Below are positions 7,494 to 15,268 of a DNA stretch of 17,346 nucleotides, piece after piece (the stretch's first letter is position 1; the number at the start of each line of letters is the position of its first letter). The stretch is from an uncultured Mucilaginibacter sp. (GTDB lineage: Bacteria > Bacteroidota > Bacteroidia > Sphingobacteriales > Sphingobacteriaceae), in NCBI RefSeq assembly GCF_946481715.1, contig NZ_CAMLOV010000125.1, positions 1-17,346 of the forward strand. Reading direction: 5' to 3'. Position numbers and translations under genes: made by a program. The notes under the pieces were generated by a model, which saw only the letters and a program-made list of their open reading frames with translations, was not told the origin of the DNA and ran no database searches.

Positions 7494-8087
7494 ATGAAAA
7501 GGTTATTGGGTGCCCTGTTAAATTATTTCATCAAAGGATTGTTGATAGTAGTGCCGCTTGGTGCTGCCTTCTTTTTGATTTTTTGGGCTGTCTCTACACT
7601 TGATAATGCACTGAATCTTAGCGCACATTTATGGGTAGATAAAGATGGAAAGCCCATTTACATACCCGGGCTCGGCATTGTAAACGTAATCGTAATTATT
7701 TTGATAGCTGGCATACTGGTTACCAGCGTAATTACAGATCCTATTAAAAACTGGTTTAGGCGCTGGCTTAACCGGTTGCCTATATTTAAATTTCTGTACT
7801 CATCCATCAAAGACCTGACTGAAGCTTTTGTTGGCGACGAGAAGAAATTTAATGAACCTGTTTTAGTAGAAGTAAATGAATTTGGCCTAAAAAAAATAGG
7901 GTTTATGGTGCGAAAGGACATGGCCTCCATTGGTTTGCCTGGTGAGGTAGCGGTGTATTTCCCCTGGTCGTACTCTTTTGCCGGGCAGGTTATTATCATC
8001 TCGGCCGATAAAGTAAAACCTATTGACAAAAGTGCTGCCGAGATCATGAAATTTGTGATCTCTGGTGGGGTTAGCGGGCTGGAGTAG
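7494..8087 (+). CDS. DUF502 family membrane protein
   Basis: This 197-residue protein has the DUF502 layout: a short basic N-terminus (MKRLLGALLNYFIKG), a first membrane helix (about 14-36), a second (about 58-80), then a soluble domain with KFLYSSIKDLTEAFVGDEKKF, which I recall as the conserved family block, and a closing FVISGGVSG. The function of the family is not established; it is widespread in bacteria as an integral membrane protein. The start lies 14 bp after murF-alr, so it is probably in that operon. A TATATTTG (7482-7489) also sits four bases before the ATG. Its last 17 bases overlap the 3' end of the convergent MFS gene. Confidence 0.88.
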   Translation: MKRLLGALLNYFIKGLLIVVPLGAAFFLIFWAVSTLDNALNLSAHLWVDKDGKPIYIPGLGIVNVIVIILIAGILVTSVITDPIKNWFRRWLNRLPIFKFLYSSIKDLTEAFVGDEKKFNEPVLVEVNEFGLKKIGFMVRKDMASIGLPGEVAVYFPWSYSFAGQVIIISADKVKPIDKSAAEIMKFVISGGVSGLE

Positions 8088-9342
8088 CAGCTTGCTTTGG
8101 CAACAACTTCGGGTCTTTCTTTTTAAAACTCCGTATAGTAAGTATAATGCTGACGCCCATTAATATAGCGCCCAGTAAAAACGGTGCCCCCGGGAAATAT
8201 ATTTTTGATTCGCTGGTTGTAAAATGATGGAATATGGTGGTCATCAGCAAGGGGCCAATGATGGTAGTAACGCTTACTAAACTCGTTAACGCGCCCTGCA
8301 ACTCGCCCTGTTCCTTTGGCGAAACGTGTTCGGATATAAAGCCTTGCATGGCTGTACCGCCAATGCCCCCTATGCAATAAGGTATCATAAACGCGTACAT
8401 TAGCCACGGCGTATTATTAAAGGATATCAATATTAACCCAATACCATAGCAGGTAATACCTGCTAAAATATTCTTTCGTAAACCGAATTTGGGTATTGTC
8501 CACCGCACTAATCCACCCTGAACGCCAACGATAAGCAGGCCGAGGAAAATGCCCAGTAAGCCAATGCTCGTTTCTGTCCATTTGAACTTTTCTACAACGT
8601 AAAATGGCAATACGCTTTCTACCGCCTTTTGGCCGATGTAGACGATTGTGTAAGCTGTGATGAGGGTACTTATAGCCAAGGAATGGTTCCTTAAACCTAA
8701 TAAGGTGCCAATAGGGTTTGCACGTTTTATATCAAACCGGCGGCGGTTTTTGAGGTGGAGCGATTCGGGAAGTACAAAATAACCGTATATAGCGTTTATC
8801 AGGGCCAACCCGGCTGCAACAAAAAATGGCAGCCTGATAAACATGCCGCCCAAAAATCCGCCAAGGCCTATGCCTAAAATAAAACCCAGCCCGGTAGCAG
8901 CCCCTATTAAACCGAAATTAGCTGCTCGTTTATCGCCGGTACTTACATCTGATATATAAGCAGTGGCTGTTGTAGTACTTGCTCCGGCTACTCCGGCTAT
9001 AAACCGGCCTATAAACAACCAGAATATCGACGGCGCGAAGCCCATAAAAAGATAATCGATACCGAAACCAAGGAGAGAGAACAGCAAAACCGGGCGGCGG
9101 CCATACCTGTCGCTAAGGTTGCCCAGGATCGGGGCACACACAAACTGCATGGTAGCATAAGTGAATGTAAGCCAACCGCTGTATTGGCTGGCCATACTTA
9201 CGCCAACGTGGCCAAGTTGTTCTAAAAGTGTGGGTAATATGGGGATAATAATACCAAGCCCCATAGTGTCGATAAGCACCGTAACAAATATAAACCCTAA
9301 TGCACCGTGCCGTTTCTTCGGCTTTTCCTGTATATCTGCCAT
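8071..9342 (-). CDS. MFS transporter, TetA/TCR-like (copy A)
   Basis: This 423-residue major facilitator has 12 predicted membrane helices and resembles the TetA-type drug/H+ antiporters. Signature pieces are DTMGLGIIIPILP in helix 1, motif A GNLSDRYGRRPVLL between helices 2 and 3, GRFIAGVAGAS in helix 4, and GLGFILGIGLGG (151-162) in helix 5. In most antiporters the last segment is GxxxGPxxGG; here the proline is Ile158. The gene is a tandem paralogue of the one 51 bp upstream, sharing most motifs in order. The substrate is unknown, and the TetA resemblance does not show tetracycline resistance. The ends of this gene and DUF502 overlap by 17 bp. A short gap to the upstream paralogue without a visible terminator suggests co-transcription. 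Confidence 0.9.
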   Translation of the reverse strand: MADIQEKPKKRHGALGFIFVTVLIDTMGLGIIIPILPTLLEQLGHVGVSMASQYSGWLTFTYATMQFVCAPILGNLSDRYGRRPVLLFSLLGFGIDYLFMGFAPSIFWLFIGRFIAGVAGASTTTATAYISDVSTGDKRAANFGLIGAATGLGFILGIGLGGFLGGMFIRLPFFVAAGLALINAIYGYFVLPESLHLKNRRRFDIKRANPIGTLLGLRNHSLAISTLITAYTIVYIGQKAVESVLPFYVVEKFKWTETSIGLLGIFLGLLIVGVQGGLVRWTIPKFGLRKNILAGITCYGIGLILISFNNTPWLMYAFMIPYCIGGIGGTAMQGFISEHVSPKEQGELQGALTSLVSVTTIIGPLLMTTIFHHFTTSESKIYFPGAPFLLGAILMGVSIILTIRSFKKKDPKLLPKQAATPAR

Positions 9343-9393
9343 GTGTATTGCTTAAAACAGATAAATTACAGAATGTTTCATCAGCATTAAAAA

Positions 9394-10656
9394 TTAGTGG
9401 GCTGCAACGTCAACCGTCGCAATATTTTTACTTTCGCGGGCACGTTTAAAGCTTAAAATTGCTAGGATAGTGCTCAACAGCATCAATAATGCTCCGGCAA
9501 AAAAAGCTGCCCCCGGAAAATGAACGGGAGCGTTTTTACCTGTAAACCAAGCGAACAGATTGGTCATCACGAGAGGGCCGGCAATAGAGGTTACACTCAT
9601 TAAACTGGTTAAGCCACCCTGTAATTCGCCCTGTTCGTTAGGCGGAATTTGCCCGCTAATGAGGCCCTGTAAGGCAGGGCCTGCTATACCACCCAGGCAG
9701 TAAACCACCAAAATGGCAAACATCATCCAGCTTTGCCCGGCAAAAGCAAAAAGGAATAAGCCTAAAGTATAAAGCAGTAATCCGTAAATAATGCTTTTCT
9801 TTTGCCCTAATTTTGGGATAGTCACTCTAATCAGCAGCCCTTGCACCAGCCCCGACAATACACCAACCAATCCAAGCGAGTAACCTACAATCGACTCTGT
9901 CCACTGGAAGCGTTGCATGGTAAAAAACGTCCAGGTGCTTTGCACAGCGTGTGCTGCAAGGTATATTAATATCAGCGATGCGATAAGCCCGCTCACTGCC
10001 GGGTACTTTTTCAATTGCATTAACGAGCCCACCGGGTTTGCCCTGCGCCATTCAAACGGGCGGCGGTGCGCTTTATCCAGCGATTCGGGCAGTACAAAAT
10101 AGCCATAGGCTGCATTTATTAAGGCAAGGGCTCCTGCGGTTAGGAAAGGCAGTTTAGTACTATACTGGCCTAATAAACCGCCTAAAACAGGCCCTATGAT
10201 AAAGCCAAGCCCAAAGGCCGCACCAATAATCCCAAAGTTTTGCGCGCGCTTTTCGGGCGGGCTAACATCTGCAATATATGCAGATGCGGTAGTAAAACTT
10301 GCGCCCGTGATGCCTGCTATAATACGACCCACAAATAACCACCAAATAGTTGGGGCAAAAGCCAGGAAAAGGTAATCGATCGCAAAGCCAAGCAGTGAGC
10401 CAAGTAATATTGGCCTGCGGCCGTACTTGTCGCTTAAATTACCCAATACAGGGGCGAAGAGGAATTGCATAACCGAATAGGCAAACAACAGCCATCCACT
10501 CCAGCGTGCGGCGGCACTCAAGTCTCCGTGAATAAGATTCTCAATTAATTTCGGAAACACCGGGATGATGATACCAAAGCCGGTAATATCTATAAGCAGC
10601 GTAACAAAAATAAATCCTAAAGCTGCAGGTTTCTTGGTTTGGGCGGAAGCGTCCAT
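9394..10656 (-). CDS. MFS transporter, TetA/TCR-like (copy B)
   Basis: This 420-residue protein is a paralogue of the next gene. It has [13 protein letters not shown] in helix 1, motif [26 protein letters not shown], and an intact antiporter motif [11 protein letters not shown] (151-160, Pro156). Between the halves it has [20 protein letters not shown], matched in the partner by a similar block. Twelve helices and the inner-membrane location follow from the family. Motif C suggests export by proton antiport; the exported compound is unknown. It is the first of the tandem pair in transcription order. A 142-bp gap separates it from the LOG-family gene upstream; no clear TAnnTTTG element with correct spacing is visible there. 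Confidence 0.9.
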   Translation of the reverse strand: MDASAQTKKPAALGFIFVTLLIDITGFGIIIPVFPKLIENLIHGDLSAAARWSGWLLFAYSVMQFLFAPVLGNLSDKYGRRPILLGSLLGFAIDYLFLAFAPTIWWLFVGRIIAGITGASFTTASAYIADVSPPEKRAQNFGIIGAAFGLGFIIGPVLGGLLGQYSTKLPFLTAGALALINAAYGYFVLPESLDKAHRRPFEWRRANPVGSLMQLKKYPAVSGLIASLILIYLAAHAVQSTWTFFTMQRFQWTESIVGYSLGLVGVLSGLVQGLLIRVTIPKLGQKKSIIYGLLLYTLGLFLFAFAGQSWMMFAILVVYCLGGIAGPALQGLISGQIPPNEQGELQGGLTSLMSVTSIAGPLVMTNLFAWFTGKNAPVHFPGAAFFAGALLMLLSTILAILSFKRARESKNIATVDVAAH

Positions 10657-10798
10657 ACCGTAAAGATGTAATTAAAAAATGAATTGACACAAATTCTACG
10701 AATTTATCCCATTTGTACCGATGGGTAATGGCAAGATTTTCGTCATTATGCCGGTCAAATTCGTGAAATCGGTATCAATTCGAAAAAAGTTTGTGTTA

Positions 10799-11506
10799 TT
10801 AAAAATTCGGTTTCAAAACATACTTATCGTAGAAACGGAAGATATGCTCTGCTGCTTCCTCTGCGGTATCTACTACACGGTACAGGTTCAGGTCGTCTTT
10901 GCTGATGTTGTGCTCTTCTTCCAGCATGCGGTCTTCTACCCATTTAAATAGGCCGCCCCAATAATCCTTACCCACAAAAACAATTGGGAAACGTGCTATT
11001 TTACCGGTTTGTATCAGGGTGATGGCCTCAAAGGATTCGTCCATGGTGCCAAAGCCGCCGGGTAGCACAATAAAGCCCTGAGAGTACTTCATAAACATTA
11101 CCTTACGGATAAAGAAGTAATCAAACTCCAGTATCTTATCCCTATCGATATAGCGATTATGGAATTGCTCAAAGGGCAACTCGATATTTAAACCTACCGA
11201 TTTACCGCCTGCCTCGTAAGCGCCTTTGTTGGCCGCCTCCATAATACCAGGCCCGCCACCGGAGATAACACCATAGCCACGTTCGGTTAACAGGCGGGCG
11301 GTATCTTCCGCCAGTTTATAGAACTTATTATCATTTTTGGTGCGTGCCGAACCGAAGATGGATACGCAGGGGCCTATTTTTGCCAGTTTTTCAAAGCCGT
11401 CTACAAACTCGGCCATTATCTTAAATATCTGCCACGAATCGGTAACCTTTATTTCCTGCCAGTTTTTGTTCTCAAATGCTTGTCTTATTTTATCCTCACT
11501 TGTCAT
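10799..11506 (-). CDS. LOG family (TIGR00730-like) nucleotide 5'-monophosphate phosphoribohydrolase
   Basis: This 235-residue protein carries both family signatures: GGGPGIMEAANKGA (from residue 83) and PGGFGTMDE (149-157), with RK at 134-135 in the conserved region between. It belongs to the Rossmann-fold LOG group. Members cleave N6-substituted adenosine 5'-monophosphates to free cytokinin-like bases, or other nucleoside monophosphates such as AMP. An extra N-terminal region of about 45 residues precedes the FGSARTK start of the Rossmann core, as in the longer bacterial type. No cytokinin biosynthesis gene is nearby, so a general nucleotide-salvage role is as likely. It lies 84 bp downstream of the symporter on the same strand. 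Confidence 0.88.
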   Translation of the reverse strand: MTSEDKIRQAFENKNWQEIKVTDSWQIFKIMAEFVDGFEKLAKIGPCVSIFGSARTKNDNKFYKLAEDTARLLTERGYGVISGGGPGIMEAANKGAYEAGGKSVGLNIELPFEQFHNRYIDRDKILEFDYFFIRKVMFMKYSQGFIVLPGGFGTMDESFEAITLIQTGKIARFPIVFVGKDYWGGLFKWVEDRMLEEEHNISKDDLNLYRVVDTAEEAAEHIFRFYDKYVLKPNF

Positions 11507-11590
11507 GTGTATGTATTTAATCCGAATCCAGCGAGACCGGAGCCCGGAAGGTAGTATGTAATTACAATAAACGCCGTTTTATGTTTTGTG

Positions 11591-13099
11591 TTATGCAACC
11601 TTAACGGCTCGTTCTTGTGACTTCTGGCTTTCCGACTTCCGGCTCGACGTAATCCACAGTCCGGCAAAAGTAATTAATCCGTTTACAATGATGAGTTCGT
11701 TATCAAAAACGTAACCGCCCAACATCCGCTTGCTCTCGGTACTCAGGAAGAAGCATATTGCAGGCGATATCAAACAAATAAAAGGTACCAGTTTGTCTTT
11801 CACCTGCCTGCCGCTTACGAAAAGGCCGAATGAATACAAGCCCAAAAGAGGGCCGTAAGTATAGGAGGCTACTTTAAAAATGGCCCCAACCACCGCATCA
11901 TTATTAATAGCGTTGAAAATAACGATCGTAACAAACATCAAACCCGACAAGGCCATATGCACAATATGCCGCGTGTTTACATTCTTTTTACTGTTTAAGT
12001 CGTTTTTTTTGTTGAAGCCTAAGAAATCTACACAGAACGATGTTGTTAATGCTGTTAATGCCGAATCAGTAGTGGCGAAGGTGGCAGCTGTTAAGCCCAG
12101 CATAAATACCATGGCTGGTACAATACCCAGGTATTTTAAGGCGATGGTAGGGTAGAGGTAATCCGTTTTTTCTACTGATATGCCATATTTCTGCGCGTAT
12201 ATGTAAAGTAGTGCACCAACACTCAGGAAGAAGATATTGATAACCACAAATACCGCAGTGAAGCTGAACATGTTCTTTTGGGCCTCTTTGATGTTTTTTA
12301 GGCTCAGGTTTTTTTGCATCAGATCCTGGTCTAAACCTGTCATGCCGATGGTGATAAAGACGCCACCCAGGAACTGTTTGGTTAGATGAAACTTGCTGCT
12401 TAAGAAATCATTTAGGAAAAATACTTTAGAGTAGTTGCTCTCTTTAACAGCTTCTATCGCCTGTAAAAGATTATAGTCCAGGCTGCGGCAGATGAAGTAT
12501 ATCGACAGGAAGACAGATGCAACCAGGAAGAACGTCTGCAAGCTATCGGTAATGATAATGGTTTTTAACCCGCCTTTAAACGTATAGCTCCAAATCAGCA
12601 GCAGCGATATAAGTACAGTAACTGCAAACGGCACCCCATAGCTATCGAAAATGAATTTTTGTAAAACGATAACTACCAGGTACAACCGGAACGACGACCC
12701 AATGGTGCGGCTGATAAGGAAAATGCCCGCCGCGGTTTTATAGCTCCAGGTGCCTAAAGCGCTTTCGATATAGCTATAAATGGAGGTAAGCTTTAAGCGG
12801 TAGTATAGGGGGAGTAACACCGTTGCAATGATGATAAAACCCACCGCATTGCCCAATACGAACTGGAAATAAGCAAACTGGTCGCCGCTGGGGGCACCAA
12901 CTTTGCCGGGTACTGATATAAACGTGACCCCGCTAAGCGCCGTGCCTATCATACCGAAGGCCACCAAATACCACTTGGAGTTGCGGTTGGCCACAAAAAA
13001 GGTATCGTTATTTGCCGAGTTTTTTGAGGTGAGGTATGATATTACCAGCAACACCAAAAAGTAACCTATTATAAATGTGAGTAATATTCCGGGGGCCAT
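11591..13099 (-). CDS. Sodium:solute symporter (SSS family)
   Basis: This 502-residue protein has about 13 membrane helices and the SSS family pattern. After helix 1 comes TFFVANRNSKWYLVAFGMIGTALSG, whose GMIGTALSG resembles the first sodium-site helix. Later come FKGGLKTIIITDSLQTFF, typical of the family, and GLTAATFATTDSALTALTTS, the helix-8 segment with the Ser/Thr that bind sodium. The substrate (sugar, sialic acid, proline or other) cannot be told from the sequence. The C-terminus ends in a polar tail (SSRKSESQKSQERAVKVA) coded by a short near-repeat. The start ATG at 13099 precedes the first helix directly. It is divergent from trpA across a palindrome-rich 515-bp region. Confidence 0.9.
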   Translation of the reverse strand: MAPGILLTFIIGYFLVLLVISYLTSKNSANNDTFFVANRNSKWYLVAFGMIGTALSGVTFISVPGKVGAPSGDQFAYFQFVLGNAVGFIIIATVLLPLYYRLKLTSIYSYIESALGTWSYKTAAGIFLISRTIGSSFRLYLVVIVLQKFIFDSYGVPFAVTVLISLLLIWSYTFKGGLKTIIITDSLQTFFLVASVFLSIYFICRSLDYNLLQAIEAVKESNYSKVFFLNDFLSSKFHLTKQFLGGVFITIGMTGLDQDLMQKNLSLKNIKEAQKNMFSFTAVFVVINIFFLSVGALLYIYAQKYGISVEKTDYLYPTIALKYLGIVPAMVFMLGLTAATFATTDSALTALTTSFCVDFLGFNKKNDLNSKKNVNTRHIVHMALSGLMFVTIVIFNAINNDAVVGAIFKVASYTYGPLLGLYSFGLFVSGRQVKDKLVPFICLISPAICFFLSTESKRMLGGYVFDNELIIVNGLITFAGLWITSSRKSESQKSQERAVKVA

Positions 13100-13168
13100 G
13101 GCTTTTCCTGTTTTTCCGAATGTAGGTGTTTAAGGCATATCAAGCAAATTATTGCATGGTTGCTTGCA

Positions 13169-13195
13169 GGTGTTCCACTTTGTGTGTGGAACACC
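13169..13195. promoter_or_regulatory. 10-bp perfect inverted repeat, operator-like
   Basis: GGTGTTCCAC (13169-13178) and GTGGAACACC (13186-13195) are perfect complements with a 7-base spacer. A third half-site, GGAACACCCCTGTT, occurs at 13251-13264 in the same orientation as the right arm plus its flank. It lies 70 bp upstream of the symporter start. On the + strand it is followed by CTGTTTTTGTT, so a terminator or attenuator hairpin is also possible, though no + strand gene precedes it. Confidence 0.5.
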
Positions 13196-13214
13196 CTGTT
13201 TTTGTTAAGATTTG

Positions 13215-13227
13215 ATAATCAGATTAT
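13215..13227. promoter_or_regulatory. Short perfect palindrome
   Basis: ATAATC (13215-13220), a central A, and GATTAT (13222-13227) form a perfect 6+1+6 palindrome in the symporter/trpA intergenic region. It may be a regulator site; alone it is weak evidence in AT-rich DNA. Confidence 0.3.
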
Positions 13228-13280
13228 TATAGTTTTTGATGAAACACTTTGGAACACCCCTGTTGTTTAAATAAATTATG

Positions 13281-13305
13281 TAACATGTTTATTATAAACA
13301 TGTTA
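13281..13305. promoter_or_regulatory. 12-bp perfect inverted repeat, operator-like
   Basis: TAACATGTTTAT (13281-13292) and ATAAACATGTTA (13294-13305) are perfect complements around one central base. The odd-length dyad with almost no loop suits a dimeric DNA-binding protein better than an RNA hairpin. It is 182 bp before the symporter start and 310 bp before trpA. Confidence 0.5.
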
Positions 13306-13614
13306 TGATATTGTTCAAAATGCCCGAAAGTCGAAGGGAAACATCCTGGTGAAACAGGTACATCAGTATCAACTATTAAAAACCTAAACTTCTTTTCCGG
13401 ACGTGGGAATTGCCGGAGAAGCGATTTGATAGACACCATCCGGAACCATTTAACGTCGCAAATACCCGACAAAAATGGGCGTTTTTCTGTGTTTTTCTTC
13501 GATTTTTGCGGGTGTTTTTTGCGTTTTGCGGCTAAAAAATCAACAAGGAGCATTAAATACTTCAAAAGATATTTAATTGCTTTATTTTTACGGTATATTT
13601 TCAAGGCGCGCACC
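13306..13614. other. Leader region of trpA, no gene supported
   Basis: This stretch upstream of trpA is T- and A-rich (many TTTTT runs from 13486 to 13530). An open frame in phase with trpA reaches back to 13426 but has no TrpA-like or other recognisable sequence. A TATATTTT at 13594-13601 resembles a -7 element without a well-spaced -33. I see no tRNA, riboswitch or trp leader peptide. Confidence 0.4.
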
Positions 13615-14406
13615 ATGGCTGATACAACTACCCCAATGAACAGGTTGAACAAACTTTTCGAAACTAAAAAGGAAAACCTGCTGTCTATTTACTTCACTGC
13701 CGGTTACCCCGGGTTAGATACCACCGTGGATATTGCCGAAGCATTGGAAAAGGCCGGCGCCGATTTCCTGGAAATCGGTTTCCCATACTCGGACCCGGTT
13801 GCCGATGGGCCAACAATTCAGCACAGCTCGGAAAGTGCGCTACAGAACGGCATGACTTTAACCGTTTTGTTTGAGCAGCTAAAAAGCCTGCGCCAGCGGG
13901 TAAGTATCCCCATCCTGTTGATGGGCTATGTAAACCCGATAGTGCAATACGGTGTTGAACGTTTTTGCAAAGATGCTGCTGCGGTTGGCGTGGATGGCAT
14001 CATCGTGCCTGATCTGCCCATGTACGAGTACGAAATGCTGTACAGCAACTATTTTGAAGACAATAACCTCAGCAATATATTCCTGGTAACGCCGCAAACA
14101 TCCGAGGACCGCATCCGCAAGATAGATGAACTAAGCAATAGCTTTATTTACCTGCTCTCATCCTCGTCCATCACCGGTGGTAATTTACAGCTAACCGATA
14201 GTATAGAAGATTACTACAAACGCGTAAAAGCGATGGATTTGAAGAACCCCGCCATCATCGGGTTCGGTATATCAGATCATGCCTCATTTGGCAAGGCCTG
14301 CCTCTATGCAAACGGCGCTATTGTAGGCAGTGCTTTTGTAAAACTGCTTGGTACAGAGAATTATATGGAAAAGATACCGGGCTTTATTGCGGGGATAAAA
14401 GGATAA
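13615..14406 (+). CDS. trpA: Tryptophan synthase alpha chain
   Basis: This 263-residue protein is TrpA, which splits indole-3-glycerol phosphate into glyceraldehyde 3-phosphate and indole; indole is passed to TrpB for the last step of tryptophan synthesis. The catalytic pair is Glu53 (LEIGFPYSDP) and Asp64 (VADGP), matching E. coli Glu49 and Asp60 in spacing. YFTAGYPG near the N-terminus, PDLPMYEYE, and the phosphate-binding GFGISDHASFG and NGAIVGSAFVK are all present. ATG 13615 has AAGG eight bases upstream; ATG 13636 (MNRLNKLF) matches the usual family start and is an alternative. No other trp gene is adjacent: the upstream neighbour is divergent and the downstream one convergent, so trpA is either detached from, or the far end of, a trp operon interrupted at this point. 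Confidence 0.95.
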   Translation: MADTTTPMNRLNKLFETKKENLLSIYFTAGYPGLDTTVDIAEALEKAGADFLEIGFPYSDPVADGPTIQHSSESALQNGMTLTVLFEQLKSLRQRVSIPILLMGYVNPIVQYGVERFCKDAAAVGVDGIIVPDLPMYEYEMLYSNYFEDNNLSNIFLVTPQTSEDRIRKIDELSNSFIYLLSSSSITGGNLQLTDSIEDYYKRVKAMDLKNPAIIGFGISDHASFGKACLYANGAIVGSAFVKLLGTENYMEKIPGFIAGIKG

Positions 14407-14446
14407 TTCTCTTTTTACATTAGAATAACCTTAAAAGCTGACCAAC

Positions 14447-14555
14447 CGTTATCCCGAACTTGTTTCGGGACCCCATGGGACGGGTAGCCAATATGCTAAC
14501 CGCCTTGCATCTTGAGACCTTGCATGTGGGGTGCCGAAATAAATTCGGCATGACG
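14447..14555. repeat. 109-bp palindromic (MITE/REP-like) intergenic element
   Basis: The ends are imperfect terminal inverted repeats: the left end starts CGTTATCCCGAACTTG and the reverse complement of the right end starts CGTCATGCCGAATTTA. About 24 of the first 29 positions agree. Each end also folds on itself: TCCCGAA/TTCGGGA (14452-14470) and TGCCGAA/TTCGGCA (14532-14550). I recall similar CATCCCGAA / GCCGAATTTATTTCGGC elements scattered between genes in Sphingobacteriaceae. The hairpins lie between convergent trpA and yciO-like genes and could act as a two-way terminator. Confidence 0.65.
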
Positions 14556-14571
14556 TGAAGTTTGCTTATTC

Positions 14572-15192
14572 CTACAAATATTCTTCCAACTCCCCCTTGC
14601 CTTCGCGGATGATCTCGAATTCGCCGTTGGTACAGTCTACCACGGTTGAGGGTACGTTTTCGCCGTAGCCGCCGTCAATTACCAGGTCTACCATATCCTG
14701 GTATTTTTCGTAGATCAGTTCCGGGTCGGTGGAGTATTCGATGATATCATCTTCATCATGTATCGAAGTGGATAGGATAGGGTTACCCAGGGCCTTTACA
14801 ATTTCGCGGGCAATGTTATTATCCGGCACACGGATACCCACCGTTTTTTTGTTGGAGCTTAATAGTTTGGGCACAGCATGGCTGGCATTAAATATAAACG
14901 TAAACGGCCCGGGCAATGCTTTCTTTAATACCCTAAAGGTGGTATTGTCTATTGGTTTAATATAGTCGGAGATGTGGCTCAGATCATAACAGATAAAGGA
15001 AAAATTTGCCTTTTCGGGTTTGATGCCGCGGATCTTGCAAATAGCCTCTATAGCCTTGTGGTTGGTAATATCGCAGCCAAGCCCGTAAACGGTATCGGTA
15101 GGGTAGATGATGAGCCCGCCCTTGCGCAATACATCGGCCACTTGCTCAATGGCTTTCTCGTTAGGGTTTTCGGGGTAGATTTTTATTAGCAT
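14572..15192 (-). CDS. YciO-type YrdC/Sua5 domain protein
   Basis: This 206-residue protein has the YrdC fold: [18 protein letters not shown] (from about residue 25), [44 protein letters not shown], and a C-terminal [16 protein letters not shown] ending in [11 protein letters not shown]. Length, the NFSF segment and the C-terminal REG.G pattern match E. coli YciO more closely than the TsaC/Sua5 proteins that make threonylcarbamoyl-AMP for tRNA t6A37. YciO function is less certain, with weak or altered activity on the same intermediate suggested. A second, canonical Sua5/TsaC gene would be expected elsewhere in the genome. It is convergent with trpA. Annotation as L-threonylcarbamoyladenylate synthase is the common automatic call. 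Confidence 0.88.
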   Translation of the reverse strand: MLIKIYPENPNEKAIEQVADVLRKGGLIIYPTDTVYGLGCDITNHKAIEAICKIRGIKPEKANFSFICYDLSHISDYIKPIDNTTFRVLKKALPGPFTFIFNASHAVPKLLSSNKKTVGIRVPDNNIAREIVKALGNPILSTSIHDEDDIIEYSTDPELIYEKYQDMVDLVIDGGYGENVPSTVVDCTNGEFEIIREGKGELEEYL

Positions 15193-15202
15193 AGTATTTT
15201 TA

Positions 15203-15234
15203 TTTCGGAATTCGGATGTCCGATTTCGGATTTA
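15203..15234. repeat. 32-bp inverted repeat, left copy
   Basis: The reverse complement begins TAAATCCGAAATC and ends ATTCCGAAA. It matches the sequence at 16190-16221 at 26 of 32 positions without gaps. It lies between the yciO-like start and the end of the lipoprotein gene. Confidence 0.55.
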
Positions 15235-15268
15235 TTCCTAAACCGTTCCAATCTTAGTATTAAACGCT

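Noticed and set aside
13426..13614. N-terminal extension of trpA
   Set aside because: The extra 63 codons have no TrpA similarity and a low-complexity, T-rich composition; known TrpA proteins start at or near MNRLNKLF.
13227..13652. Minus-strand open frame of 141 codons upstream of trpA
   Set aside because: It overlaps the palindromes and the trpA start, is Lys-rich from poly-A/T composition, and resembles no family.
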